Translations under genes and position numbers: made by a program
In this document: positions 54,394 through 64,000 of the stretch, in pieces
Layout: every line of letters starts with the position of its first letter
Position numbering within the stretch: the stretch's first letter is position 1
Assembly (NCBI GenBank): GCA_964528595.1
Contig: CAZGTM010000012.1
Location: forward strand, 11,156-75,155
Direction: 5' to 3'
Length of the DNA: 64,000 nucleotides
DNA from: CAYFKJ01 sp964528595
Lineage (GTDB): Bacteria; Pseudomonadota; Alphaproteobacteria; UBA2966
The notes under the pieces: model-generated
Databases searched by the model: none
Told to the model about the DNA's origin: nothing
The model's input: the letters and a program-made list of their open reading frames with translations, nothing else

Positions 54394-54992
54394 CCCGGCT
54401 CGCCCTGATCCGCCACGGCGCCACCGCCTGGAACGCCGAGGGCCGCGTTCAGGGTCACACCGACACGCCCCTGTCGGCGGAGGGCCACGCTGAGGTGTCG
54501 GCCCGCGGCGGGCGCGGCCTGAACCCGGCGCTCTCGGGCTATTACTGGGTGTCGAGCCCGCTGCGCCGCGCCCGCCTCACGGCGACGCTGTTGTGCGGCT
54601 TTGCGCCGCCCTGCGAGCCGCGCCTGTTGGAAATGAACTGGGGCAACTGGGAGGGCCGGACGCTGGCCGAACTGCGCGCCGAGTTGGGCGCGGACATGCA
54701 GGCCAACGAAGACCGCGGACTGGATTTCAGACCCGAGGGCGGCGAAAGCCCGCGCGAGGTGCAGAACCGCGTGCGGCCCTGGCTGGCCGAGATCGCCGCC
54801 CGGCGGCCGGCGGTGGCTGCGGTCACGCACAAGGGCCTGATCCGCGCCGTCATGGCGGCGGCCCATGACTGGGATATGATGGGCGAGCCACCGGTCAAAC
54901 TGGATTGGAGCCGTGCCCATATCTTTTCCGTCGCAGCGGACGGCCAGCCGTCTCCCGTTGCCATGAACGTCGACATCGGACGGCAGCAATGA
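54390..54992 (+). CDS. Histidine phosphatase family protein
   Basis: 200 residues. The phosphohistidine motif LIRHGATAWNAEGRVQGHTDTPLS is near residue 6, Arg in SSPLRRARLTA near 55, Glu in LEMNWGNWEG near 81 and the second His in AVTHKGLIRAVMAAAHDW near 145; the full catalytic set is present. Small-molecule phosphatases of this type include CobC-, GpmB- and SixA-like enzymes. Inside a glycosyltransferase run, removal of a phosphate from a sugar phosphate or lipid carrier is plausible. ATGA overlaps both sides. Confidence 0.9.
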   Translation: MTRLALIRHGATAWNAEGRVQGHTDTPLSAEGHAEVSARGGRGLNPALSGYYWVSSPLRRARLTATLLCGFAPPCEPRLLEMNWGNWEGRTLAELRAELGADMQANEDRGLDFRPEGGESPREVQNRVRPWLAEIAARRPAVAAVTHKGLIRAVMAAAHDWDMMGEPPVKLDWSRAHIFSVAADGQPSPVAMNVDIGRQQ

Positions 54993-56149
54993 GCGAACGG
55001 CGGATTTTCTTCTACGTCCAGCACCTGCTGGGCATCGGCCACCTGCGCCGCGCCGCCACACTGGTCAGGGCCATGGACGCCGCCGGCCTGAACGTCACCC
55101 TGGTGTCGGGCGGCAGCGTCGTGCCGAAGCTCGAAATCGGCAACGCCCGGCTGATCCAGCTGCCTCCCGTGCGGGCGGTCGATCTTTATTTCAAGGTCCT
55201 GGTCGATGAAGACGACCGGGAGATCGACGACGACTGGCGCAGTAAACGCGCGGCCGCCCTGATGGCCGCCTGGCGCGAACTCGACCCCCACGTCTTGATG
55301 TTCGAGCTGTTCCCCTTCGGCCGCCGCCAAATGCGCTTCGAACTCTTGCCGTTGCTCGATGCCGCCATTGCCGCACCGAGGAGACCCGCCGTCGTCTCGT
55401 CGGTGCGCGACATCCTGGTGGGCCAGCACAAGCCCGGCCGCAACGACGAGATGATCGATCTGATCGACCGTTATTTCGATCATGTCCTGCTGCACGGCGA
55501 TCCGAACCTTATCCCGTTCGATCAGACCTTTCCCCACGCCGAGCGGCTGGGCCAACGCGCCCGCTACACGGGCTACGTCGTCGACACGACCGGCGTCAAG
55601 GGCGGTCCCGGCAGTCCGGGCCACGGCGAGGTCATCGTGTCGGCGGGCGGCGGCGCGGTCGGCGACAATCTGCTGAAGACCGCCATGGCGGCCCGTGCGC
55701 TGACGGCATCGGCCGAGCGCACCTGGCGCGTGCTGGTCGGGTATACCGCGCCGGAGGACCAGTTTCAGGCGCTCAAGGCGCTGGCGCCGGACGGCGTCAT
55801 CGTCGAACGCGCCCGGCCGGATTTCACCTCCCTGCTGGCCAACTGCCTGCTGTCGATCAGCCAGGGCGGCTACAATACGGTCATGGAAACGCTTCACGCC
55901 AAAGCGCGGGCCGTCGTCGTGCCTTATGCCGGCGGCATCGAAACCGAACAAACCCTGCGGGCGCGCCTTTTGTCAGCCCAGGGCGTACTCCATGTGGTTG
56001 ACGAAAACGACCTGACGCCGCAAACCTTGGCTGCGGCGGTCGACCAAGCCGTGACCGGCCCGCCGGCGGGCGCCTTTGTCGACACGGCCGGCGCGGCGCG
56101 GTCGGCGGCCCTGGTTTCGGCCTGGGCCGACGAGTTGGCCTGGTCATGA
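54989..56149 (+). CDS. Predicted GT-B glycosyltransferase, paralogue of the gene at 50738
   Basis: 386 residues. Same layout as the gene at 50738: RIFFYVQHLLGIGHLRRAATLVRAM at the N-terminus, VIVSAGGGAVGDNLL near residue 212 and SISQGGYNTVMETLHAKARAVVVPYAGGIETEQTLRA near 288. The shared G-x-GHLRRA and GGYNT blocks show common origin, but the rest has diverged, so the two probably use different donors or acceptors. ATG overlaps the phosphatase stop. Confidence 0.82.
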   Translation: MSERRIFFYVQHLLGIGHLRRAATLVRAMDAAGLNVTLVSGGSVVPKLEIGNARLIQLPPVRAVDLYFKVLVDEDDREIDDDWRSKRAAALMAAWRELDPHVLMFELFPFGRRQMRFELLPLLDAAIAAPRRPAVVSSVRDILVGQHKPGRNDEMIDLIDRYFDHVLLHGDPNLIPFDQTFPHAERLGQRARYTGYVVDTTGVKGGPGSPGHGEVIVSAGGGAVGDNLLKTAMAARALTASAERTWRVLVGYTAPEDQFQALKALAPDGVIVERARPDFTSLLANCLLSISQGGYNTVMETLHAKARAVVVPYAGGIETEQTLRARLLSAQGVLHVVDENDLTPQTLAAAVDQAVTGPPAGAFVDTAGAARSAALVSAWADELAWS

Positions 56150-56949
56150 CGGCGGCCTGGCAGGCATTGACGCATGAGTTGGATGCCTGGACCGCGGCGG
56201 GCCGGCAGGCCACGCTGTGGTGGCGGGACGACGACGCGACGGAGGAAACGCCCGCACTGACGAAACTTTTATCGCTGGCGGCAGAATTCGAGGTCCCCGT
56301 GTCTCTTGCCGTCATCCCCGCCTCGGCCAAGCCCGGCCTCGCATCCCTGCTTGAATCGGGTCCGGCAGACACCACGGTTCTGCTGCACGGCTATCGGCAC
56401 GTCAACCAGGCGCTGCCGGAGGCCAAGAAATCGGAATTTCCGGCAGGGCGAGACCCGGATGAAATGCTCAGTGAGATCGAAAGCGGACTTGCCCGGTTGC
56501 GTGATCTGTTCGGCGACCGGGCGCTGGCCGTGCTGGTGCCGCCCTGGAACCGCATCGCCGGGGACCTGGTGCAACGGCTGCCCGAAGCCGGCATCAAGGG
56601 TCTTTCGGCCTACGCCGACAACATGTTCGAAATTACAGGTCCGCCACCTGACTATGTCCAGGTCAACGCCCACGCCGACATTATCGACTGGCGGGGCGGG
56701 CGAGGCTTTGCCGGCGAAGAAATTTCCCTGGAGCTGCTGCGCGGTCATCTGGCGGCGCGGCGCGATGGCTCCAGCGCGTCGGCCGGCCCAACCGGTCTGC
56801 TGACCCATCATCTGGTGCACGACCGGGAGGCCTGGGATTTCATCACCCGGCTGCTGGCCGAAACGACGGGCCATCCGGCGGTGCGCTGGCTCGGCGCCGG
56901 GGATGTATTCAAGGCAAATTCCCCTCCGCGCGGAGGTCTTCCGGCATGA
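56146..56949 (+). CDS. Polysaccharide deacetylase-like protein
   Basis: 267 residues. It has the metal-binding Asp motif as TLWWRDDDATEETPAL near residue 24 and the paired histidines as VLLHGYRHVNQALP near residue 82; VPPWNRI near 130 and LLTHHLVHD near 222 complete a NodB-like active site. It is not similar to the deacetylase at 7650. No signal peptide, so a cytoplasmic or lipid-linked sugar is the likely substrate. Coupled by ATGA to both neighbours. Confidence 0.82.
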   Translation: MTAAWQALTHELDAWTAAGRQATLWWRDDDATEETPALTKLLSLAAEFEVPVSLAVIPASAKPGLASLLESGPADTTVLLHGYRHVNQALPEAKKSEFPAGRDPDEMLSEIESGLARLRDLFGDRALAVLVPPWNRIAGDLVQRLPEAGIKGLSAYADNMFEITGPPPDYVQVNAHADIIDWRGGRGFAGEEISLELLRGHLAARRDGSSASAGPTGLLTHHLVHDREAWDFITRLLAETTGHPAVRWLGAGDVFKANSPPRGGLPA

Positions 56950-57460
56950 ACGAAGCGGTCGCGCGCTACCGATATCCCCCGCGCGCCCTGGTGGGCGATT
57001 ACCTTCGCTCGGCTTGCGGATTGATTCTGACGGCAGGGCCGCTATTCTTGGGCGATATTCTGCTGTCCGTTCGGATCATACTAATCGTGGTGGCTTTTCT
57101 TTTTCTGGCGTTCGGCTTGCGTACCTTCGTCCGCCAAGCTGTTACCGTTGAAATGCGCGATCGTGGCATCCTTGTCCGAGGCCCATTGGGGCGCGGCATC
57201 GAATGGCGGGATTTGGACGACATGCGGCTGAGTTTTTTTTCGACCCGCCGCGACCGGGAGACAGGTTGGATGCAACTGCGCCTCAGCGCCGGAAAGACGC
57301 GAATTCGCCTCGACGGCGCGCTCGACGGCTTTCGTGAAATCGCGGCGGCGGCCACGGAAGCCGCCCGGGCGAGGAAGCTCGAGCTCAACGCCGCGACGGT
57401 TGAGAACCTGATGGCCATCGGCATTAAACCGCCGTCGACGCCGGAGGCCGCGCCGAACTG

Positions 57461-57461
<1 letters not shown>
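56946..57461 (+). CDS. Small membrane protein with PH-like domain, function unknown
   Basis: 171 residues. Two adjacent hydrophobic segments (about 21-40 and 43-60) are followed by a beta-rich part (VTVEMRDRGILVRGPLGRGIEWRDLDDMRL, then WMQLRLSAGKTRIRLDGALDGF) resembling the bacterial PH-like (bPH) domains, and a C-terminal helix. I do not recognise a named family. Its stop overlaps the start of the peptide-type ABC ATPase as TGATG, which ties the glycan genes to that transporter. Confidence 0.68.
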
Positions 57462-59346
<1,885 letters not shown>

Positions 59347-59350
<4 letters not shown>

Positions 59351-61272
59351 TTTCGTTCCGTTCGCCAAACCGGATCCGCCGCGCCTGCCTCTCCGCAGCC
59401 GTCGCCGCTGGAACCCTGGCGCTGACAGTGGCCGCCGGTGCGGTGACGCCCGTGGAAACACCCTATTTCGAGAAGAAGATAAAGGCCGGAAAACGGCCTC
59501 CCGTGGCGGAGCGCCTGCCGGCCGAACCGGCCGTCGTGAAATTTGGCGGCGAGACGGCCATCGGCAAACACGGCGGCAACATCAGAACCCTGATCGGCCG
59601 GGCCAAGGACGTCCGCTACATGGTTGTTTGGGGCTACGCCCGTCTGATCGGCTATGGTCCGGATTTCACCTTGAAGCCCGATGTCCTGAAAAGTTTCAAG
59701 ATCGACGACGGTCGCGTCTTTACCTTCACCCTGCGCCGCGGCCACAAGTGGTCGGACGGCAGTCCCTTTACGTCGGAAGACTTCCGCTACTGGTGGGAGA
59801 ACGTCGCCAACAACCAGAACCTGTCGCCCTCGGGCCCGCCGCGGGTGATGATCGTCGACGGCAAGCCGCCCAAGTTCGAGGTCATCGACGAGGTAACGGT
59901 GCGCTATACCTGGGATGCGCCCAATCCGTTTTTCGTCTCGCGCCTGGCCGGCGCCTCGCCCTTGTTCATTTACCGTCCCAGCGTCTATCTCAAGAAATTC
60001 CACGCCGACTTCGGCGACGAGGCGGCGCTGAACAAGACGGCCAAGACGGAAGGTCAGCGCAATTGGGCGGCTTTGCATAACCGCAAGGACAACATGTACA
60101 AGTTCGACAATCCGGATTTGCCGAGCTTGCAGCCCTGGGTCAACATCACCCGGCCTCCCGCCACCCGCTTTACGGCGCGGCGCAATCCCTTCTATCACCG
60201 GGTCGACGAGAAGGGCCGTCAACTGCCCTATGTCGACAAGATCGTGATGAACCAGTCCGACGGCAAACTGATCCCGGCCAAGGCCGGCGCGGGCGAAACC
60301 GATCTGCAGGCCCGCAATCTGGCTTTCAAGGATTTTACCTTCATCAAGGAATCGGAGAAACGCGTCGGCTACAAGGTCAACCTCTGGCGCACCGCCAAGG
60401 GCGCGCACCTGGCGCTTTATCCCAACCTCAACGTCAACGATCCGGTCTGGCGCAAGCTGGTGCGCGACAAGCGCTTCCGCCATGCCCTTTCCATGTCCAT
60501 CGACCGGGCTTTGATCAACCAGTCGCTCTATTTCGGCTTAGGGCTCGAACAGAACAACTCGGCCCTGCCCGACAGCCCGCTGTTCGATGAAGATGACAGC
60601 CTCAAGTGGACCGAATACGACCCCGACGCCGCCAACGAGCTGCTCGACGAACTGGGTCTCGATGAGCGCAACGACGAGGACGTCCGCCTGCTGCCCGACG
60701 GCAGGCCAATGAACATCATTGTCGAGACCGCCGGCGAGGACACCGAACAGACCGACGTCCTGGAATTGGTCAACGACGGCTGGGCCGAGGTCGGCATCAA
60801 GCTCTTTACCAAACCGTCCCAGCGCGAGGTCTTCCGCAACCGTATCTTCTCGGGCGAGACCCTGATGTCGATCTGGTCGGGTTTCGAGAACGGCCTGCCG
60901 CTGGCCGACATGAGCCCGGCGGAACTGGCGCCGACGACGCAGCAAAGCCTGCAATGGCCCAAGTGGGGACAATACTACGAGACCAGCGGCAAGGCCGGCG
61001 AGGCGCCTGATTTGCCCGCCGCCAAGAAGCTGGCCGAGCTCAACGCCAAATGGCTCAACGCCACCGAAAGCGATACCCGCGCCGACGCCTGGCGGGAAAT
61101 GCTGAAAATCCACGCCGAGGAAACCTTCACCATCGGTATCGTTTCCGGCGTCATGCAGCCCGTCGTGGTCGGCGGTAAATTGCGCAATGTGCCCAAGAAA
61201 GGCGTTTACAATTGGGATCCCGGCGCCATGTTCGGCATCTACCGCCCCGACACTTTCTGGTTCGACAACTAG
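59347..61272 (+). CDS. ABC transporter substrate-binding protein, family 5 (peptide type)
   Basis: 641 residues, long for the family. A signal peptide is present (ACLSAAVAAGTLALTVAAGA). Family-5 features include FTFTLRRGHKWSDGSPFTSEDFRYWWE near residues 120-146, and the later RHALSMSIDRALINQSLYFG near 380. It binds the substrate in the periplasm and delivers it to the two permeases downstream. Peptides are the default ligand of the family, but opines, murein fragments and oligosaccharides are also bound by members. Substrate here is unknown. Confidence 0.92.
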
Positions 61273-61313
61273 GCCGAACGAGAGAATAGCCGAAAGCCCG
61301 AGAGACCGCGCCG

Positions 61314-62339
61314 ATGTTCACCTACGTCATCCACCGACTGCTGGTCATGATCCCGACGTTGCTCGCGATCAGCATCCTGGTGTTCATCATCATTCAGCTA
61401 CCGCCCGGCGATTACCTCTCCAACCAGATCGAGGAACTGAAAGCCCAGGGCGAAACGGCGGCGCTGGAAAAGATCGAATTCTTGCGCAAACAATACGGTT
61501 TCGACCGGCCGATGGTCGAGCAGTACGCCGCCTGGCTGGGTATCTGGCCGGGCAACAACGGCTTCGACGGCATGCTGCAGGGCAACCTCGGCTATTCCTT
61601 CGAGTTCAGCCTGCCGGTGGCGGATATCGTCGGTGATCGGTTGTTCCTGTCGTTCCTGGTGTCGTTCACGACCATCATCTTCACCTGGGCGGTGTCCTTC
61701 CCCATCGGCGTCTATTCGGCGACCCACCAGTACAGCGTCGGCGATCACACCCTGACCTTCATCGGCTTCCTCGGCCTGGCCACGCCCAACTTCCTGCTGG
61801 CCCTGGTGCTGTTGTATTTCGCCAACGTCACGTTCGGCACGTCCATCGGCGGCCTGATGGATCCGCAGTATTTGGAGCAGGACTGGTCGGTGGCAAAGTT
61901 CATCTCGGTGCTGGAGCACCTGTGGATTCCGGTCGTCGTGATCGGCACCTCGGGCACCGCGGGTATGATCCGGCGCCTGCGCGCCAACCTGCTGGACGAA
62001 TTGCAGAAGCAGTACGTCGTCACCGGCCGCGCCAAGGGACTGCATCCCTTCAAGCTCTTGATGAAGTACCCCCTGCGCATGGCGCTCAATCCCTTCATCG
62101 CCGATATCGGTAATCTGCTGCCGCAAGTGATCTCGGGCGCCGCCATCGTATCGGTCGTGCTGTCGCTGCCGACCACGGGACCGATGCTGGTCGACGCCCT
62201 GCGCTCGCAGGACCAATACCTCGCCGGATCGTTCCTGATGTTCCTGGCGACGCTGACGGTGATCGGCATGTTCCTCTCGGACCTGGCGCTGGCGGCGCTC
62301 GATCCGCGCATCCGTTTGGGCGAGAGGACGGGGCGATGA
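61314..62339 (+). CDS. ABC transporter permease, DppB/OppB type
   Basis: 341 residues, six membrane helices. N-terminus MFTYVIHRLLVMIPTLLAISILVFII is typical of DppB. The coupling (EAA) region is RARGLHPFKLL-like here: TGRAKGLHPFKLLMKYPLRMALNPFIADIG near residues 233-262. 41 nt after the binding-protein gene. Its stop overlaps the second permease start (ATGA). Confidence 0.93.
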   Translation: MFTYVIHRLLVMIPTLLAISILVFIIIQLPPGDYLSNQIEELKAQGETAALEKIEFLRKQYGFDRPMVEQYAAWLGIWPGNNGFDGMLQGNLGYSFEFSLPVADIVGDRLFLSFLVSFTTIIFTWAVSFPIGVYSATHQYSVGDHTLTFIGFLGLATPNFLLALVLLYFANVTFGTSIGGLMDPQYLEQDWSVAKFISVLEHLWIPVVVIGTSGTAGMIRRLRANLLDELQKQYVVTGRAKGLHPFKLLMKYPLRMALNPFIADIGNLLPQVISGAAIVSVVLSLPTTGPMLVDALRSQDQYLAGSFLMFLATLTVIGMFLSDLALAALDPRIRLGERTGR

Positions 62340-63514
62340 CGGATATCTCGCGCGGCGGCGGCGACAAGCCCCTGGAACACTACGTTTCGCAGGAGCCCTT
62401 CGATCCCTATTCGGTCGAGAAGCTGACGCCGGAGCAGGAACGCTACTACATGGCGTCCCAGTGGCAGATGATGTGGTGGAAGTTCAAGCGCCACAAATTA
62501 GCTGTTTTTTCCGGCCTCATTCTGCTGATCATGTATGCCTCGACCCTGGTCAGCGAGGTGATCTCGCCCTACGGGCTGAACTCCCGCGACACCAAGCACA
62601 TCTACGCCCCGCCGCAGGGCATTCATATGTTCCACAAGGGCGAGTTCGTCGGCCCCTTCGTTTACGGCTACAAGATGTCGCTCAACATGGAGACCATGAA
62701 GCGGGAGTATTCCGTCAACGACCGCAAGGTCCAGAAACTGAGGTTCTTCTGTTCGGGCGACAAATACAAATTCTGGGGCCTGTTCAAGGCGCGCTTCCAC
62801 ATCGTCTGTCCGGCCAAGCGCGGCACGCTATTCCTGTTCGGCACCGACCGGCTGGGGCGCGACATGTTCTCGCGCATCGTCTACGGCACCCGCATATCGC
62901 TGACCGTCGGTCTGATCGGCATCAGCGTGAGCTTTATCCTGGGCATCATCGTCGGCGGCTTCGCGGGCTACTACGGCGGCTGGTTCGACACCTTGGCCCA
63001 GCGGCTGATCGAGATCATCCGGTCGTTCCCCGAACTGCCCCTGTGGATGGCGTTGTCGGCGGCGCTGCCGGTAACCTGGAGTCCCATCCTGATTTATTTC
63101 GGCATCACCATTATTCTCGGCCTGTTGGACTGGACCGGGCTGGCGCGCGCCGTGCGCGGCAAGTTCCTGGCCCTGCGCGAGGAAGATTTCGCCACCGCCG
63201 CCGAACTGATGGGCGCGAAACCCGGGCGCATCATCGGCCGCCATCTGATGCCGTCGTTCATGAGCCATCTGATCGCCTCGGCCACCCTGTCGGTGCCGTC
63301 GATGATCCTCGGTGAAACGGCGCTGAGTTTCCTCGGTTTGGGTCTGCGCCCGCCGATCACCAGCTGGGGCGTATTGTTGAACGAGGCCCAGAACATCAAC
63401 GTCGTGGCGCTCTATCCCTGGCTGATGCTGCCGGTCGCCCCCGTCGTGCTGATCGTGCTGGCCTTCAACTTCTTCGGCGACGGCCTCAGAGACGCCGCCG
63501 ATCCCTATAAGTAA
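62336..63514 (+). CDS. ABC transporter permease, DppC/OppC type, with enlarged periplasmic loop
   Basis: 392 residues, ~90 longer than usual DppC. The first helix (KLAVFSGLILLIMYASTLVS) is followed by ~95 residues before FGTDRLGRDMFSRIVYGTRI, where most relatives have 25-35; the insert has a Cys pair and many aromatic and basic residues. Then the standard permease: FATAAELMGAKPGRIIGRHLMPSFM (EAA loop, near 285) and GETALSFLGLGLRPPITSWGVLLNEA. Last gene of the forward run, 9 nt from the convergent cyclase. Confidence 0.92.
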   Translation: MTDISRGGGDKPLEHYVSQEPFDPYSVEKLTPEQERYYMASQWQMMWWKFKRHKLAVFSGLILLIMYASTLVSEVISPYGLNSRDTKHIYAPPQGIHMFHKGEFVGPFVYGYKMSLNMETMKREYSVNDRKVQKLRFFCSGDKYKFWGLFKARFHIVCPAKRGTLFLFGTDRLGRDMFSRIVYGTRISLTVGLIGISVSFILGIIVGGFAGYYGGWFDTLAQRLIEIIRSFPELPLWMALSAALPVTWSPILIYFGITIILGLLDWTGLARAVRGKFLALREEDFATAAELMGAKPGRIIGRHLMPSFMSHLIASATLSVPSMILGETALSFLGLGLRPPITSWGVLLNEAQNINVVALYPWLMLPVAPVVLIVLAFNFFGDGLRDAADPYK

Positions 63515-63523
63515 AATTCGTCC

Positions 63524-64000
63524 TTAAGGCGCCATCACGACGAGGTCGATGTCGTCGCCGACGCCGCCGACGTCGTGGCCGGCGCGGAACTGCTTCGGTT
63601 CCGACGGTTCGTAGCCCTGTTCGATCGCCAGGTCATAGGTGTAGCGGTCGGTCAGGCCGTGGACGTTTTCCACTTTGGTCTGTTTTTCCAGCTTGTTGGC
63701 GACGTTGCCGGCGTCGCCGATGACGGTGTATTCAAGGCGCGTCTCGTCCCCCACAGCGCCGAACAGCACCGGGCCGGCCGCCGCCGCGAGCACCACCTCG
63801 ATGGGCTCCAGGCCCTGGGTGCGGCGTTCCTCGGCCCAAACCCCGGCCTCGCGCGCCATGTCGTCAACGCAGCGCAGGGCGTCGGCGGCGAAGGTCGGTG
63901 ACTTCTTCACGGTGTTGAACATCACCATGATGCCGTCGCCGGGGAACTTGTCGACCACGCCGCCGTGGCGGTTGATGACGGCCACCATGCGGCGCTGGTA
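63524..64000 (-). CDS. Class III adenylate/guanylate cyclase domain protein, C-terminal part (truncated by window end)
   Basis: About 159 residues are visible; the gene starts beyond the window. The second metal-binding Asp is in KFPGDGIMVMFNT, and AVGDETRLEYTVIGDAGNVANKLEKQTK is the conserved dimer-wing and adenine-ribose region of class III cyclases. N-terminal sensory or membrane domains cannot be seen. A cyclic-nucleotide-binding protein is encoded ~16 kb away at 47263, but no direct link is shown. Confidence 0.9.
   Translation of the reverse strand, partial: YQRRMVAVINRHGGVVDKFPGDGIMVMFNTVKKSPTFAADALRCVDDMAREAGVWAEERRTQGLEPIEVVLAAAAGPVLFGAVGDETRLEYTVIGDAGNVANKLEKQTKVENVHGLTDRYTYDLAIEQGYEPSEPKQFRAGHDVGGVGDDIDLVVMAP

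Overview
This is a gene-dense, GC-rich chromosomal segment of an alphaproteobacterium, most likely a Rhodospirillales-like heterotroph. The evidence for that is gene content and order: a 1614-residue NAD-dependent glutamate dehydrogenase, a thioredoxin/TPR - Lon-N - Trm112 - DUF971 run followed by a UbiH-type hydroxylase, and a glnK-amtB - aminotransferase - ftsK - lolA run. I could not check the taxonomy against a database. A 100-N gap at 49413-49512 is flanked by identical 55-base ends, so the sequence is a draft scaffold, possibly a metagenome-assembled genome.

Region 1 (1-19824) is a surface-glycan locus. A tightly overlapping operon (1-9964) holds the end of a nonulosonic (sialic-like) acid synthase, a NeuC-type epimerase and a CMP-sugar synthetase. 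Between them sit a zinc-ribbon methyltransferase, a D-2-hydroxyacid dehydrogenase, a thiamine-diphosphate enzyme and a Gfo/Idh/MocA oxidoreductase. A sulfotransferase, a deacetylase and a surface-carbohydrate protein follow. After a reverse-strand CDP-alcohol phosphatidyltransferase, a second run (10841-19824) has another sulfotransferase, an AsnB-type amidotransferase, a methyltransferase, a GT4 glycosyltransferase, a Wzy/WaaL-type polymerase or ligase, a WecA/WbpL-type initiating transferase and a WbpM-type 4,6-dehydratase. Together they look able to build an acidic, possibly sulfated and amidated, lipid-linked glycan.

Region 2 (19868-36903) is mainly housekeeping: purH; a reverse-strand run of NAD-glutamate dehydrogenase, an MFS transporter and a putative secreted zincin; an OmpV-type outer-membrane protein; a CheY-like regulator; tRNA-Gly(GCC); a tRNA-editing deacylase; the thioredoxin/Lon-N/Trm112/DUF971 run; a ubiquinone-type hydroxylase; and an amidase. 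Region 3 (36904-46662) has glnK-amtB and a second amt, each behind a good sigma-54 -24/-12 promoter, then a thermonuclease-like protein, a DapC-like aminotransferase, ftsK, lolA, a receiver protein and a MarR regulator.

Region 4 (46740-64000) is the least conventional. On the reverse strand are an unusual ABC exporter whose nucleotide-binding domain carries repeated internal modules, a cyclic-nucleotide-binding protein and a small methyltransferase. Divergent from it is an 11-gene forward run. It starts with four glycosyltransferases (two of them paralogues), a histidine phosphatase, a polysaccharide deacetylase and a PH-like membrane protein. It then runs, with stop/start overlap, into a peptide-type ABC importer (ATPase, binding protein, two permeases). 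A class III nucleotide cyclase, cut by the window edge, converges on its end. The glycan cassette between two ABC systems is my best candidate for an undescribed system.
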